Below are positions 27,135-36,132 of a stretch of 64,000 nt of DNA, one piece after another. The stretch is taken from assembly GCA_002282445.1 (NCBI GenBank), contig NCJK01000005.1, forward strand, positions 62,001 to 126,000, given 5' to 3'. Source of the stretch: Burkholderiales bacterium 39-55-53. Its GTDB lineage: Bacteria; Pseudomonadota; Gammaproteobacteria; Burkholderiales; Burkholderiaceae_C. The position numbers were made by a program, and so were the translations under genes. Positions within the stretch are counted from its first letter, which is position 1. Every line of letters begins with the position of its first letter. The notes beneath the pieces are model-generated. The model was not told where the DNA came from and did no database searches. It worked only from the letters and a program-made list of their open reading frames with translations.

Positions 27135-29416
27135 ACAGACTCCTTCGTCGAAGCACGCACCACGGCGTCTTCTGCATTCTTGGCTTGGGCTTCGTACAGA
27201 CGGAAGTACGCACCTTGACGCGCCATGAGCGTGTCGTGATCGCCCTCTTCCACCACCACGCCCTGCTCCATCACCACCAAGCGGTCAGCTTTGTTGAGCG
27301 TAGACAAACGGTGGGCAATGGCAATCGTGGTGCGTCCTTGCACCAAGTTATCCAAAGCCTTTTGAATTTCTTGTTCGGTCTCGGTGTCCACCGAGGCTGT
27401 AGCCTCGTCCAAGATCAAGATGCGTGGGTTGATCAGCAACGCACGGGCGATGGAGATGCGTTGACGCTCGCCACCCGAGAGGCCTTGACCGCGTTCACCC
27501 ACCAACGAGTCGTAGCCTTGCGGCAAGCGCAAGATGAATTCATGGGCATGTGCCGCACGGGCTGCCGCCACAATTTCTTCGCGCGTGGCATCTGGCTTAC
27601 CGTAAGCAATGTTGTCTGCAATCGTGCCGAAGAACAAGAACGGCTCTTGCAGCACCATGCCAATGTGGCTGCGAAAGTCCGACAAAGCAATGTTGCGAAT
27701 GTCGATGCCGTCGAGCTTGATCGAACCTTCGCTCAAGTCGTAAAAGCGGCAAATCAGGTTGACCAAAGTGCTCTTGCCCGAGCCACTTTGACCCACCAAG
27801 CCAATCATCTCGCCGGGACGGATGGTCAGGTTCATGCCGCGAATCACGGCGCGGTTGCCATAGCGGAAACCGGCATCTTGAATCTCGATGCGACCTTGCA
27901 CAGGCGTAGGCAATTTTTGCGGGTGGGTGGTTTCGGGCACGCTAGAGACGTGGTCCAGAATTTCAAAAATACGTTTCGCACCCGCCGCCGCTTTTTGGGT
28001 GTGAGACACGATGCGGCTCATCGAATCAAGTCGTGTGTAAAAGCGGCCGATGTAGGCCAAGAACGCGGCCAACACACCCACCGAAATTTGGTTGTGCGAC
28101 ACCAAGTAAATACCAAAGCCCCACACCACCAGCAAACCCACCTCGGTCATCAACGTGACCGTGGGCGAGAACAATGACCACACAAAGTTGATGCGGTCAT
28201 TCACCGCCAAGTTATGTTTGTTGGCATCGCGGAAACGGTTGGCTTCGCGTGTTTCTTGGGCAAACGCTTTGACCACGCGGATACCAGGAATGGTGTCGGC
28301 CAACACGTTGGTGAGTTCTGACCACACGCGGTCAATTTTCTCAAAGCCCGTGCGCAGCTTGTCGCGCACAGTGTGAATCAGCCACACGATGAAAGGCAGC
28401 GGCAGCAAGGTAGCGGCAGCTAGCTTAGGGTCGATGCTGATCAAAATTGAAGCAGTCATGAGGATCATGAGCACGTCGGTCGCAAAGTCCAGCAAATGCA
28501 GCGACAAAAACACGCAAATACGGTCGGTCTCTGCGCCAATGCGGTTCATCAAATCGCCCGTACGTCGACCACCAAAGTACTCAAGCGACAAGCGCATCAA
28601 ATGCTCATAAGCCGTGGTGCGCAAATCCGCACCAATGCGCTCAGACACCAAGGCCAAGATATAGGTTTTCAGCCATCCCAAACCCCAAGCCAGCAAGGCC
28701 GCACCTAAGAGACCACCTAAGTACAAATAAACCAAATCATGGTCAATGTCTTTGCCGTTTTGGAACGGAATCAATACGTCGTCCATCAGCGGCATGGTGA
28801 GGTATGGCGGAACCAAGGTGGCAGCCGTGGAAGCCAGTGTCAACAAGAAACCCGCTAACAAGCGCCATCGATAAGGCTTGGCAAAGCGCCACAGGCGGAA
28901 CAAGCCCCAAGTCGACAGCGGCGCATGTTGCTCACGGCTACAGACGGGGCACTCGTCCCCTGCGTTCTCAAGTTGCAGCTTGCACTGTGGGCAGCGCGCT
29001 TGGACAGAGGTGGCCAAAGATTTGCCATGGGTCAACACCTCCAAGCGCTCTGCCAATTTCTCTTGCAGCCGCATGGCTGTGATGTTGTGGGTCAAGGTGA
29101 ATCGCCAGCTGGCGATTCGCCGTGTGGCGTCTACCAAACTGAGAGTGCCCACACCTGCGTGATCGGTGTGGGTCATCTTCATGCCCGCCACCAAAGGCCA
29201 ACTGTCCCAAACAGGCGCAGAACTGGCGTCTTGGGTGGCAAAAAGCACCCTTTGGTCTGTCACAATTAGTAGCCCTAGCGAAAAATGCAATTGGGCGTTC
29301 AGGTCAACCTCTAGCCAAGCTAGAACGTTTTCATGAGCAGACAGTTGTGCAATCGCTGAAGTTCGCCAGCCCTCGGGTAGAACAACTTTGGTGGAAGCCG
29401 ATAAAGAAGAATTCAT
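27131..29416 (-). CDS. ABC exporter with extra N-terminal domain and zinc ribbon, cyanophycin-associated
   Basis: A 761-residue half-size ABC exporter. Residues 1-135 form an extra soluble domain with a PH/GRAM-like strand pattern (HFSLGLLIVTDQRVLFATQD). It is followed by a zinc ribbon with two CPxC pairs (CPQCKLQL and CPVCSREQ) around residues 140-165. Six membrane helices span about 185-470. The nucleotide-binding domain has Walker A GQSGSGKST, signature LSGGERQR and Walker B ILILDEATAS. Context beside cyanophycin synthetases suggests a role in cyanophycin use; the substrate is unknown. It diverges from the first synthetase gene across 196 bases. Confidence 0.88.
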   Translation of the reverse strand: MNSSLSASTKVVLPEGWRTSAIAQLSAHENVLAWLEVDLNAQLHFSLGLLIVTDQRVLFATQDASSAPVWDSWPLVAGMKMTHTDHAGVGTLSLVDATRRIASWRFTLTHNITAMRLQEKLAERLEVLTHGKSLATSVQARCPQCKLQLENAGDECPVCSREQHAPLSTWGLFRLWRFAKPYRWRLLAGFLLTLASTAATLVPPYLTMPLMDDVLIPFQNGKDIDHDLVYLYLGGLLGAALLAWGLGWLKTYILALVSERIGADLRTTAYEHLMRLSLEYFGGRRTGDLMNRIGAETDRICVFLSLHLLDFATDVLMILMTASILISIDPKLAAATLLPLPFIVWLIHTVRDKLRTGFEKIDRVWSELTNVLADTIPGIRVVKAFAQETREANRFRDANKHNLAVNDRINFVWSLFSPTVTLMTEVGLLVVWGFGIYLVSHNQISVGVLAAFLAYIGRFYTRLDSMSRIVSHTQKAAAGAKRIFEILDHVSSVPETTHPQKLPTPVQGRIEIQDAGFRYGNRAVIRGMNLTIRPGEMIGLVGQSGSGKSTLVNLICRFYDLSEGSIKLDGIDIRNIALSDFRSHIGMVLQEPFLFFGTIADNIAYGKPDATREEIVAAARAAHAHEFILRLPQGYDSLVGERGQGLSGGERQRISIARALLINPRILILDEATASVDTETEQEIQKALDNLVQGRTTIAIAHRLSTLNKADRLVVMEQGVVVEEGDHDTLMARQGAYFRLYEAQAKNAEDAVVRASTKESV

Positions 29417-29434
29417 TATTGGAATTTTGCTGCT

Positions 29435-29454
29435 TCAATCGATGTCAATCGATG
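29435..29454. repeat. Tandem 10-base repeat in the cyanophycin divergent region
   Basis: TCAATCGATG occurs twice head-to-tail, 19 bases upstream of the ABC transporter start and about 160 bases upstream of the first synthetase. One repeat per helical turn is a typical arrangement for a regulator site. The rest of the 196-base region shows an 8-base inverted repeat (GAGCCAAG at 29479, CTTGGCTC at 29555) and no clear promoter. Confidence 0.4.
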
Positions 29455-29612
29455 GACGGCGATAAAAATAAAGAGCAGGAGCCAAGACTTTGTTAAACCC
29501 CAGTACGTTTGCAAATGATTGTATCGCCGCAGCCTCGGAGGTCGCTGTGGTGACCTTGGCTCTCCTCCCTGCTTCAGCCACCCCAAACCTCCGCTAAAAC
29601 TGAAGCTCATTT

Positions 29613-31826
29613 ATGGCATTCAAAGACATCCAAATCCTGCGCATGAACTATCTGCGCGGACCCAATATCTGGACTTACCGCCCCATCATCGAAGCGCTCA
29701 TTGACTTGGGCGAAATGGAAGACCACCCCTCCAACAAAATTGACGGTTTCAACGACCGCATCAATGGCTGGTTGCCAGGCTTGGTCGAGCATCACTGTGG
29801 CGTGGGTCATCGTGGCGGCTTCCTCACCCGATTGGTGGGCGGCACTTGGATGGGCCACATCATGGAGCACGTCTCCATCGAGCTGCAACTCTTGGCGGGT
29901 GCACGAGCCGAGTTTGGCAAAGCACGCGAGATCAGCAAGCGCGGCATATACAAAGTGGTATTTCGCACCGAGCACGAAGAGCTGGGTCGCGAAAGTTTCC
30001 TCGCCGCCCGCGAGCTCGTCATGGCTGCAGCCAATAACAAGCCGTTCGACATCGACGGTACTGTGGAGCGTTTGAAGAAAATTGCCGACTTGCGCTGCCT
30101 TGGCCCCAGCACCGCTTGTATTGTGGATGCAGCAGTCGAACGCAAAACACCTTTCATTCGCTTGACCGAAGGCAACTTGGTGCAACTGGGCTATGGTTCA
30201 AAGCAACGCCGCATTTGGACAGCTGAGACTGACCGCACCAGCGCCATTGCCGAAACCATCTCCAGCGACAAAGACTTGACCAAGCGCTTGCTCACGCAAT
30301 GCGGTATTCCAGTGCCAGAAGGCCAAATTGTCAAAACCGCGGATGAAGCTTGGGAAGCTGCCCAAGACATCGGCCTGCCTGTCGTGGTCAAGCCCCTCGA
30401 CGGCAACCGTGGTTGGGGCGTATCGCTGGACGTGAATTCAGAAGAAGGCGTTCGCAAAGCCTGGGTCGCAGCTGAAAAAGAAGGCAGCGACGTGCTGGTC
30501 GAGCGCTATGTGCTGGGTGATGAACACCGCGTTTTGGTGGTGGGCGACCGCGTGGTGGCGGCCACCCGTGGCGAAACCGCTTGCATCACGGGTGATGGCT
30601 CCTCCACTGTTGAACAACTGATTGATAGCCAAATCAACACCGACCCACGTCGCGGCATTGCCGAAGGCTTTCCGCTCGACTTGATTCGCCTGCACACCCC
30701 ACGCGGTGAAATGTCGCTGCTCGAAATTCAACGCCAAGGCCTTGAGCCCACCAGCGTGCCCGAAAAAGGCCGCATTGTGGTGGTGCAACGCAACGGCAAC
30801 CTCAACAACGATGTGACTGACTTGGTTCACCCCGAAGTCGCCGCTGTGGCCACCCTCGCCGCACGTGTGATTGGCTTGGACATTGCAGGCATCGACATCG
30901 TCACACAAGACATCTCTCGTCCTTTGGAAGAAACCAAAGGTGCCATCATTGAAGTCAACGCCGGCCCCGGCTTGCTGATGCACGTCAAACCTGCCGTGGG
31001 CCAACCCCGCCCCGTCGGCAAAGCCATCGTCGAGCATTTGTTTGGCCCCAACGAGTCTGGCCGCATTCCCGTGGTGGGCATTGTGGGTAGCCAGCAAACC
31101 ACAGAGTTGTCGCAGCTCGTGGCTTGGTTGCTGCACCTCTCAGGCAAACGCACAGGCTTGGCTTGCAAAGACGGCCTGTACATGGACCAACAGCATTTGG
31201 GCAAGACAGATTCGCGTGGCTTCGCCGCCTCGGAGCGTTTGCTTATCAATCGCGCGCTTGATGCGGCTGTGTTTGAAACCACTCCCGCCCTCATCTTGGA
31301 TGAAGGCTTGGCTTACGACCGTTGCATGGTCGGTGTCGTCACCAACATGCCCGAAACGGATGCGGCACTGATTGAAAAACACGACATTCAAACCGCAGAG
31401 CAAATGCGCACCGTCATTCGCACCCAAGTCGACTTGGTATTGCCTGAAGGCACGGCAGTGCTGAATGCGGATGAAGAAGCTGTGACGAGTTTGGCCGAGT
31501 TAAGCGACGGTGAAGTGGTCTACTACGCGAAAGACAAAGATAACGCCACGGTCTTGGCTCACTTGCAACAGGGCGGTCGCGCCGTGTTTTGCAAAGATGG
31601 CCACGTCACGCTGGCTCGTGGTGACCAAGAAACACAATTGTTTCACCTCGACCTCGAGTTGATTGCACGCTTGCTGAAGAACGGTTTGCACACCTCCACC
31701 CTACTGGCCGTCGTGGCAGCGGCTTGGTCCCTCGACATTGCCCCATTGCTGATTCGTGCTGGGTTGAAAAATTTCGGACAACAAAACCAACAAGTTGCCA
31801 AAGACGTTGCAAGGATGAATGGCTAA
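29613..31826 (+). CDS. Cyanophycin synthetase paralogue with inactive Mur-ligase half (CphA')
   Basis: A 737-residue protein homologous to cyanophycin synthetase. The N-domain (1-160) keeps the HIMEHVSIELQ motif. The ATP-grasp domain (about 200-480) is intact, with VVKPLDGNRGWGVSLDV and EVNAGPGLLMH; in CphA this domain adds Asp to the backbone. The Mur-ligase-like domain, which adds Arg, has lost its P-loop: where cphA has GTNGKTTT this protein reads GSQQTTEL, and the C-terminal part is shortened. The frame is intact and its stop shares one base with the next start, so it is expressed, not decayed. Similar companion genes occur in other Burkholderiales. Confidence 0.88.
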   Translation: MAFKDIQILRMNYLRGPNIWTYRPIIEALIDLGEMEDHPSNKIDGFNDRINGWLPGLVEHHCGVGHRGGFLTRLVGGTWMGHIMEHVSIELQLLAGARAEFGKAREISKRGIYKVVFRTEHEELGRESFLAARELVMAAANNKPFDIDGTVERLKKIADLRCLGPSTACIVDAAVERKTPFIRLTEGNLVQLGYGSKQRRIWTAETDRTSAIAETISSDKDLTKRLLTQCGIPVPEGQIVKTADEAWEAAQDIGLPVVVKPLDGNRGWGVSLDVNSEEGVRKAWVAAEKEGSDVLVERYVLGDEHRVLVVGDRVVAATRGETACITGDGSSTVEQLIDSQINTDPRRGIAEGFPLDLIRLHTPRGEMSLLEIQRQGLEPTSVPEKGRIVVVQRNGNLNNDVTDLVHPEVAAVATLAARVIGLDIAGIDIVTQDISRPLEETKGAIIEVNAGPGLLMHVKPAVGQPRPVGKAIVEHLFGPNESGRIPVVGIVGSQQTTELSQLVAWLLHLSGKRTGLACKDGLYMDQQHLGKTDSRGFAASERLLINRALDAAVFETTPALILDEGLAYDRCMVGVVTNMPETDAALIEKHDIQTAEQMRTVIRTQVDLVLPEGTAVLNADEEAVTSLAELSDGEVVYYAKDKDNATVLAHLQQGGRAVFCKDGHVTLARGDQETQLFHLDLELIARLLKNGLHTSTLLAVVAAAWSLDIAPLLIRAGLKNFGQQNQQVAKDVARMNG

Positions 31827-34408
31827 TGGAAGTCTCTCGTATTCGCGCCCTGCGCGGCCCTAACCTCTGGACCCGTCACACCGCAGTAGAAGCCATGGTC
31901 AAGTGTGCGGATGGTGAAGTCGACCTGAACCAACACCCTGACTTTGAAGGTCGCTTGCGCAACCTCTTTCCGGGCGTTGGCAACTTGCAACCCACCGATC
32001 ACAAGGTCAAGCTGAGCATGGCGCATGCTTTGGAAGCTGCCACCTTGCATTTACAAATCGAGGCGGGCTGCCCTGTCACCTTCAGCCGCACCACGGCCAC
32101 CACAGACCACGGTTTGTTTCAAGTGGCGGTGGAATACACCGAAGAACAAGTGGGTTGCATGGCCATTCGATTGGCTCATGAACTTTGTTTGGCAGCGCTT
32201 AATAACACCAGCTTCGATGTGGATGCCGCCATTCACCAGCTGCGCGAACTCGACGAAGACATTCGCTTAGGCCCATCGACGGGCTCCATCGTCAACGCAG
32301 CCATCGCGCGTGGTATTCCCTTCCGGCGCTTGACTGAAGGCAGCTTGGTTCAATTGGGTTGGGGTAGCAAACAACGCCGTATTCAAGCGGCTGAGATTGA
32401 CTCGACCAGCGCCATTGCCGAATCAATCGCACAAGACAAAGAACTCACCAAAAAGCTACTGCACGCAGCAGGCGTGCCTGTGCCATTGGGTCGCCCTGTG
32501 ATCAGCCCCGACGATGCATGGGCCGCAGCGCAAGAAATTGGATTGCCCGTGGTCATCAAACCACGCGATGGCAACCAAGGCAAAGGCATCTCCGTCAACG
32601 TCACCACAGAAGAAGGCGTCAAAGCTGCATTCGTAGCGGCTCGCGCTTGCCGTGAAGAAGTGTTGGTTGAACGCTTCTTGCCAGGCAGTGATTACCGCTT
32701 GCTGGTGGTCGGCAACAAGCTCGTTGCCGCAGCACGCCGCGAACCACCGCTGGTCATTGGCAACGGCAAAAACACCGTGCGTGAACTGGTGGACATCGTC
32801 AACGCCGACCCACGTCGTGGCGAAGGTCATGCGACATCACTCACCAAAATCCGCTTTGATGACATCGCCATTGCGCGCCTGAAAGAACAAGGCTTTGAGG
32901 CCAACTCAGTGCCTGCCAAAGGCGCGCGCGTGATTTTGCGCAACAACGCCAACCTCTCCACCGGCGGCACAGCCACCGATGTGACTGATGACGTTCACCC
33001 AGAAGTTGCCCTGCGTGCCATTGCAGCCGCACAAATGGTCGGCCTCGACATTTGCGGTGTGGACGTGGTGTGCGAATCTGTCTTGCGCCCGCTTGAAGAA
33101 CAAAGCGGTGGCGTGGTCGAAGTCAACGCAGCCCCTGGCTTGCGCATGCACTTGAGCCCTTCGTTCGGCAAAGGCCGTGACGTGGGTGAGGCCGTCATGG
33201 CCACCATGTTCCCAGATGGCGGTGATGGTCGTATTCCTGTGATTGCCGTCACCGGTACCAATGGCAAAACCACCACGGTGCGCTTGACCTCTCACCTGCT
33301 GCGCGCCAATGGCTTGCGCGTGGGCATGACCAACACCGATGGTGTGTATGTGAACGGCCGTCAAACCGACAGCGGCGACTGCAGCGGGCCACGCAGTGGT
33401 CGCAACGTATTGGCACACCCCGATGTGGATGCAGCTGTGCTCGAAACTGCACGTGGCGGTATGCTGCGCGAAGGCTTGGCCTTCGACCGCTGCCAAGTGG
33501 CCGTAGTGACCAACATCGGTATGGGCGACCACTTAGGCTTGAACTACATCACCACCGTCGAAGACTTGGCTGTGTTGAAGCGCGTCATCGTGCAAAACGT
33601 GGCCGAGTCAGGCACAGCGGTGCTCAACGCCACCGACCCCATGGTGGTGGCGATGGCCAATAAGTGCCCAGGGCAAGTGACCTTCTTTGGTTTGGACTCA
33701 CACCACCCTGTCATTGCCACACACCGTGCACAAGGCAAACGCGTGCTGTTTGTGGAAGACGACCAAATCGTGGCCATGCAAGGCAACCACTCGGTGCGCA
33801 TTCCTCTGTCAGAAATTCCCGTCACACGCGGTGGCGCGATCAGCTTCCAAATTGAAAACGCCATGGCATCGATTGGTGCGGCTTGGGCGGTGGGCGTGCC
33901 TTGGCAAACCATCTGCAAAGGTTTGGCCACGTTTGTGAGCGACAGCAATGCCGTGCCCGGACGCTTCAACGTGTTCGACTACAAAGGCGCGACCGTGATT
34001 GCCGACTACGGCCATAACCCAGACGCCATCAAAGCACTGGTTCAAGCCGTGACCAACCTGCCCGCCCAACGCCGCAGCGTGGTGATCAGCGGTGCGGGTG
34101 ACCGCCGTGACGAAGACATCCGCGAACAAACGCGCATCATTGGTGAAGCGTTTGACGATGTGGTGTTGTACCAAGACGCCTGCCAACGCGGCCGTGTAGA
34201 TGGCGAGGTGTTGAAGCTCTTGCGCCAGGGTTTGGACGGCGCAAAACGCACGTCGCACATTGACGAAATTCATGGCGAATTTTTGGCGATTGACCGTGCG
34301 ATGGAGCGCTTGCAAAAAGGCGATTTGTGCTTGATCTTGATTGACCAAGTGGATGAAGCTTTGGCACACATCACGCAACGGGTGAACTCGGCTGCTTTGG
34401 CTGGCTAA
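31826..34408 (+). CDS. cphA: Cyanophycin synthetase
   Basis: An 860-residue two-ATP-site ligase that builds multi-L-arginyl-poly-L-aspartate, a nitrogen reserve. The ATP-grasp domain includes VVIKPRDGNQGKGISVNV and EVNAAPGLRMHLSPS. The Mur-ligase domain has the P-loop VTGTNGKTTTVRLT near residue 475, and further Mur-type motifs follow (YGHNPDAIKAL, GAGDRRDEDIREQ). The N-domain lacks the HxxEH motif seen in the preceding paralogue (here HALEAATLHLQ). The start at 31826 (TAATG) is coupled to the upstream gene; a longer frame to 31724 overlaps it. No cyanophycinase gene is in this window. Confidence 0.94.
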   Translation: MEVSRIRALRGPNLWTRHTAVEAMVKCADGEVDLNQHPDFEGRLRNLFPGVGNLQPTDHKVKLSMAHALEAATLHLQIEAGCPVTFSRTTATTDHGLFQVAVEYTEEQVGCMAIRLAHELCLAALNNTSFDVDAAIHQLRELDEDIRLGPSTGSIVNAAIARGIPFRRLTEGSLVQLGWGSKQRRIQAAEIDSTSAIAESIAQDKELTKKLLHAAGVPVPLGRPVISPDDAWAAAQEIGLPVVIKPRDGNQGKGISVNVTTEEGVKAAFVAARACREEVLVERFLPGSDYRLLVVGNKLVAAARREPPLVIGNGKNTVRELVDIVNADPRRGEGHATSLTKIRFDDIAIARLKEQGFEANSVPAKGARVILRNNANLSTGGTATDVTDDVHPEVALRAIAAAQMVGLDICGVDVVCESVLRPLEEQSGGVVEVNAAPGLRMHLSPSFGKGRDVGEAVMATMFPDGGDGRIPVIAVTGTNGKTTTVRLTSHLLRANGLRVGMTNTDGVYVNGRQTDSGDCSGPRSGRNVLAHPDVDAAVLETARGGMLREGLAFDRCQVAVVTNIGMGDHLGLNYITTVEDLAVLKRVIVQNVAESGTAVLNATDPMVVAMANKCPGQVTFFGLDSHHPVIATHRAQGKRVLFVEDDQIVAMQGNHSVRIPLSEIPVTRGGAISFQIENAMASIGAAWAVGVPWQTICKGLATFVSDSNAVPGRFNVFDYKGATVIADYGHNPDAIKALVQAVTNLPAQRRSVVISGAGDRRDEDIREQTRIIGEAFDDVVLYQDACQRGRVDGEVLKLLRQGLDGAKRTSHIDEIHGEFLAIDRAMERLQKGDLCLILIDQVDEALAHITQRVNSAALAG

Positions 34409-34426
34409 GTTTTTCTGCTTCCATTC

Positions 34427-34457
34427 AAAAGCCACTCTTTTTGGGAGTGGCTTTTTT
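34427..34457 (+). terminator. Rho-independent terminator after cphA
   Basis: AAAAGCCACTC pairs with GAGTGGCTTTT, and a T-run follows. It lies 18 bases after the cphA stop. Confidence 0.88.
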
Positions 34458-34485
34458 GTTTGTGCTTCTGCTGTGTTCTATCGCT

Positions 34486-34564
34486 GATGCTGAAGGGGCT
34501 GTGCGGCGGCTGCCTCACTGGGGTACCAGAATATCGTCAGCCGCCGCACAGCCCCATCAGCATC
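34486..34564. repeat. 27-bp near-perfect inverted repeat
   Basis: Arms at 34486-34512 and 34538-34564 are 27 bases each with one mismatch (core GGGGCTGTGCGGCGGCTG). The 25-base loop contains a second small stem, CTGG-GGTA-CCAG. It lies between the convergent cphA and malonyl-CoA synthetase genes, beyond the cphA terminator. There is no T-run on either side. It could be a REP-like palindrome, a bidirectional transcription barrier or a protein-binding site. I see no second copy in this window. Confidence 0.9.
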
Positions 34565-34582
34565 CGAATGTGGGCGCGCAAA

Positions 34583-36118
34583 TTAAATCAAGCCTTTGTA
34601 CTGATCTCGCAGCAAGTTCTTCTGGACCTTACCCATGGTGTTTCTTGGCAGCTCAGCCACCACAAAACACTTCTTGGGGATCTTAAAGTTTGCCAACTGT
34701 GACTTGAGTGCTGCAATCACTGCATCAGGATCCACATTAGCGCCAGGCTTGGCAATGACCACCGCCACGCCAACTTCACCAAAGTCTGGATGCGGCACAC
34801 CAATCAACGCGCTCTCAGCGACACCAGGCATCTCGTTGATGTAGCCCTCAATCTCTGCGGGGTACACGTTGTAGCCGCCGCTGATGATGAGGTCTTTGCT
34901 ACGACCCACGATGACCACGTAGCCGCGCTCATCCACTTTGCCCACGTCACCGGTTTTGAAATAACCGTCTGCCGTGAATTCTTCTTTGGTTTTCTCGGGC
35001 ATGCGCCAGTAGCCCCCAAACACGTTGGGGCCTTTGACTTGGATGCCGCCAATTTCACCCACGGGCAAAGACTTGCCTTCGTCGTCTTGCACGCGCAAAG
35101 AGACGCCGGGTAACGGGAAGCCCACCGTACCGCCACGGCGCTCGGTTTGACCGGGGTAGCGCGCATCGGCCGTATATGGATTAGAGGTCAGCATGACGGT
35201 TTCGCTCATGCCGTAGCGTTCGAGGATGGTTTGGCCTGTGCGTGCTTGCCATTCGTTGAAGGTTTCCAACAACAACGGCGCAGAACCGGCGACAAACAAA
35301 CGCATGTTCGAGGCTTGTGATTTGGTAAGGCTTGGCTCGGCCAACATGCGCACATAGAGCGTGGGAACGCCCATGAACACGGTGGCTTCGGGCATTTTGG
35401 CGATCACGAGTTTGGGGTCGAACTTGGACATCCAAATCATCTTGCTGCCATTCAGCAAAGCACCGTGAATGGCCACAAATAAACCGTGCACATGGAAGAT
35501 GGGCAAGGCATGAATGAGCACATCGCCTGACTTCCAACCCCAATAGTCTTTCAAGGTCTGTGCGTTGCTCAGCATGTTGCCGTGCGAGAGCATCGCGCCT
35601 TTGCTGCGACCTGTGGTCCCACTGGTGTACAAAATGGCAGCCAAGTCATCGGCCTTGTTTTGCACCACTTGGTGTTTGTCGGAGCAATGTGCTGCGCGTT
35701 CTAGCAAGCTACCTGTGCGGTTGTCGTCCAAGGTGAACACGTTTTGCGTGCCTGCCTTGAAGGCGATCTTGCTGACCCAACCAAAGTTTTTGCTGCTGCA
35801 CACCACGACCGCAGGTTCAGCGTTACCAATGAAATATTCAATCTCAGCACTTTGGTAAGCCGTGTTCAAGGGCAAGAACACATAACCCGCACGCAAGGTA
35901 GCTAGGTAGAGCATGACGGCCTCGACCGACTTCTCCACTTGCACAGCCACACGTGAGCCTTTAGGAATGTGCAACGCGTCCAATAAATTGGCCATCATCG
36001 CGCTGGCTCGCTCTAAATCGGACCAGCTGTAGCGCAAGCCATCATCCGTCTCGATGGCGGTAGCGTTCAAGTCATTCGGAAATGCAGCACGCAAGGCCGC
36101 ATACAGGTTATGGTTCAT
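34583..36118 (-). CDS. matB: Malonyl-CoA synthetase (malonate-CoA ligase)
   Basis: A 511-residue member of the adenylate-forming acyl-CoA synthetases. The P-loop-like motif is ILYTSGTTGRSKGAML near residue 165. Also seen are ALPIFHVHGLFVA, ERYGMSETVMLTSNPY (typical MatB form), YFKTGDVGKVDERGYV, GRSKDLIISGGYNVYP and the C-terminal catalytic Lys in LPRNTMGKVQKN. Malonate specificity is inferred from these motifs and from the malonyl-CoA decarboxylase gene in the same operon. It is the last gene of the operon, 14 bases after the Bug gene. Confidence 0.9.
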   Translation of the reverse strand: MNHNLYAALRAAFPNDLNATAIETDDGLRYSWSDLERASAMMANLLDALHIPKGSRVAVQVEKSVEAVMLYLATLRAGYVFLPLNTAYQSAEIEYFIGNAEPAVVVCSSKNFGWVSKIAFKAGTQNVFTLDDNRTGSLLERAAHCSDKHQVVQNKADDLAAILYTSGTTGRSKGAMLSHGNMLSNAQTLKDYWGWKSGDVLIHALPIFHVHGLFVAIHGALLNGSKMIWMSKFDPKLVIAKMPEATVFMGVPTLYVRMLAEPSLTKSQASNMRLFVAGSAPLLLETFNEWQARTGQTILERYGMSETVMLTSNPYTADARYPGQTERRGGTVGFPLPGVSLRVQDDEGKSLPVGEIGGIQVKGPNVFGGYWRMPEKTKEEFTADGYFKTGDVGKVDERGYVVIVGRSKDLIISGGYNVYPAEIEGYINEMPGVAESALIGVPHPDFGEVGVAVVIAKPGANVDPDAVIAALKSQLANFKIPKKCFVVAELPRNTMGKVQKNLLRDQYKGLI

Positions 36119-36132
36119 CTTCAGTCTCAGAG

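Noticed and set aside
29613..31826. First cyanophycin synthetase gene as a pseudogene
   Set aside because: The frame is intact over 737 codons, two domains keep their motifs and translation is coupled to cphA. Loss is confined to one site, which suggests specialisation.
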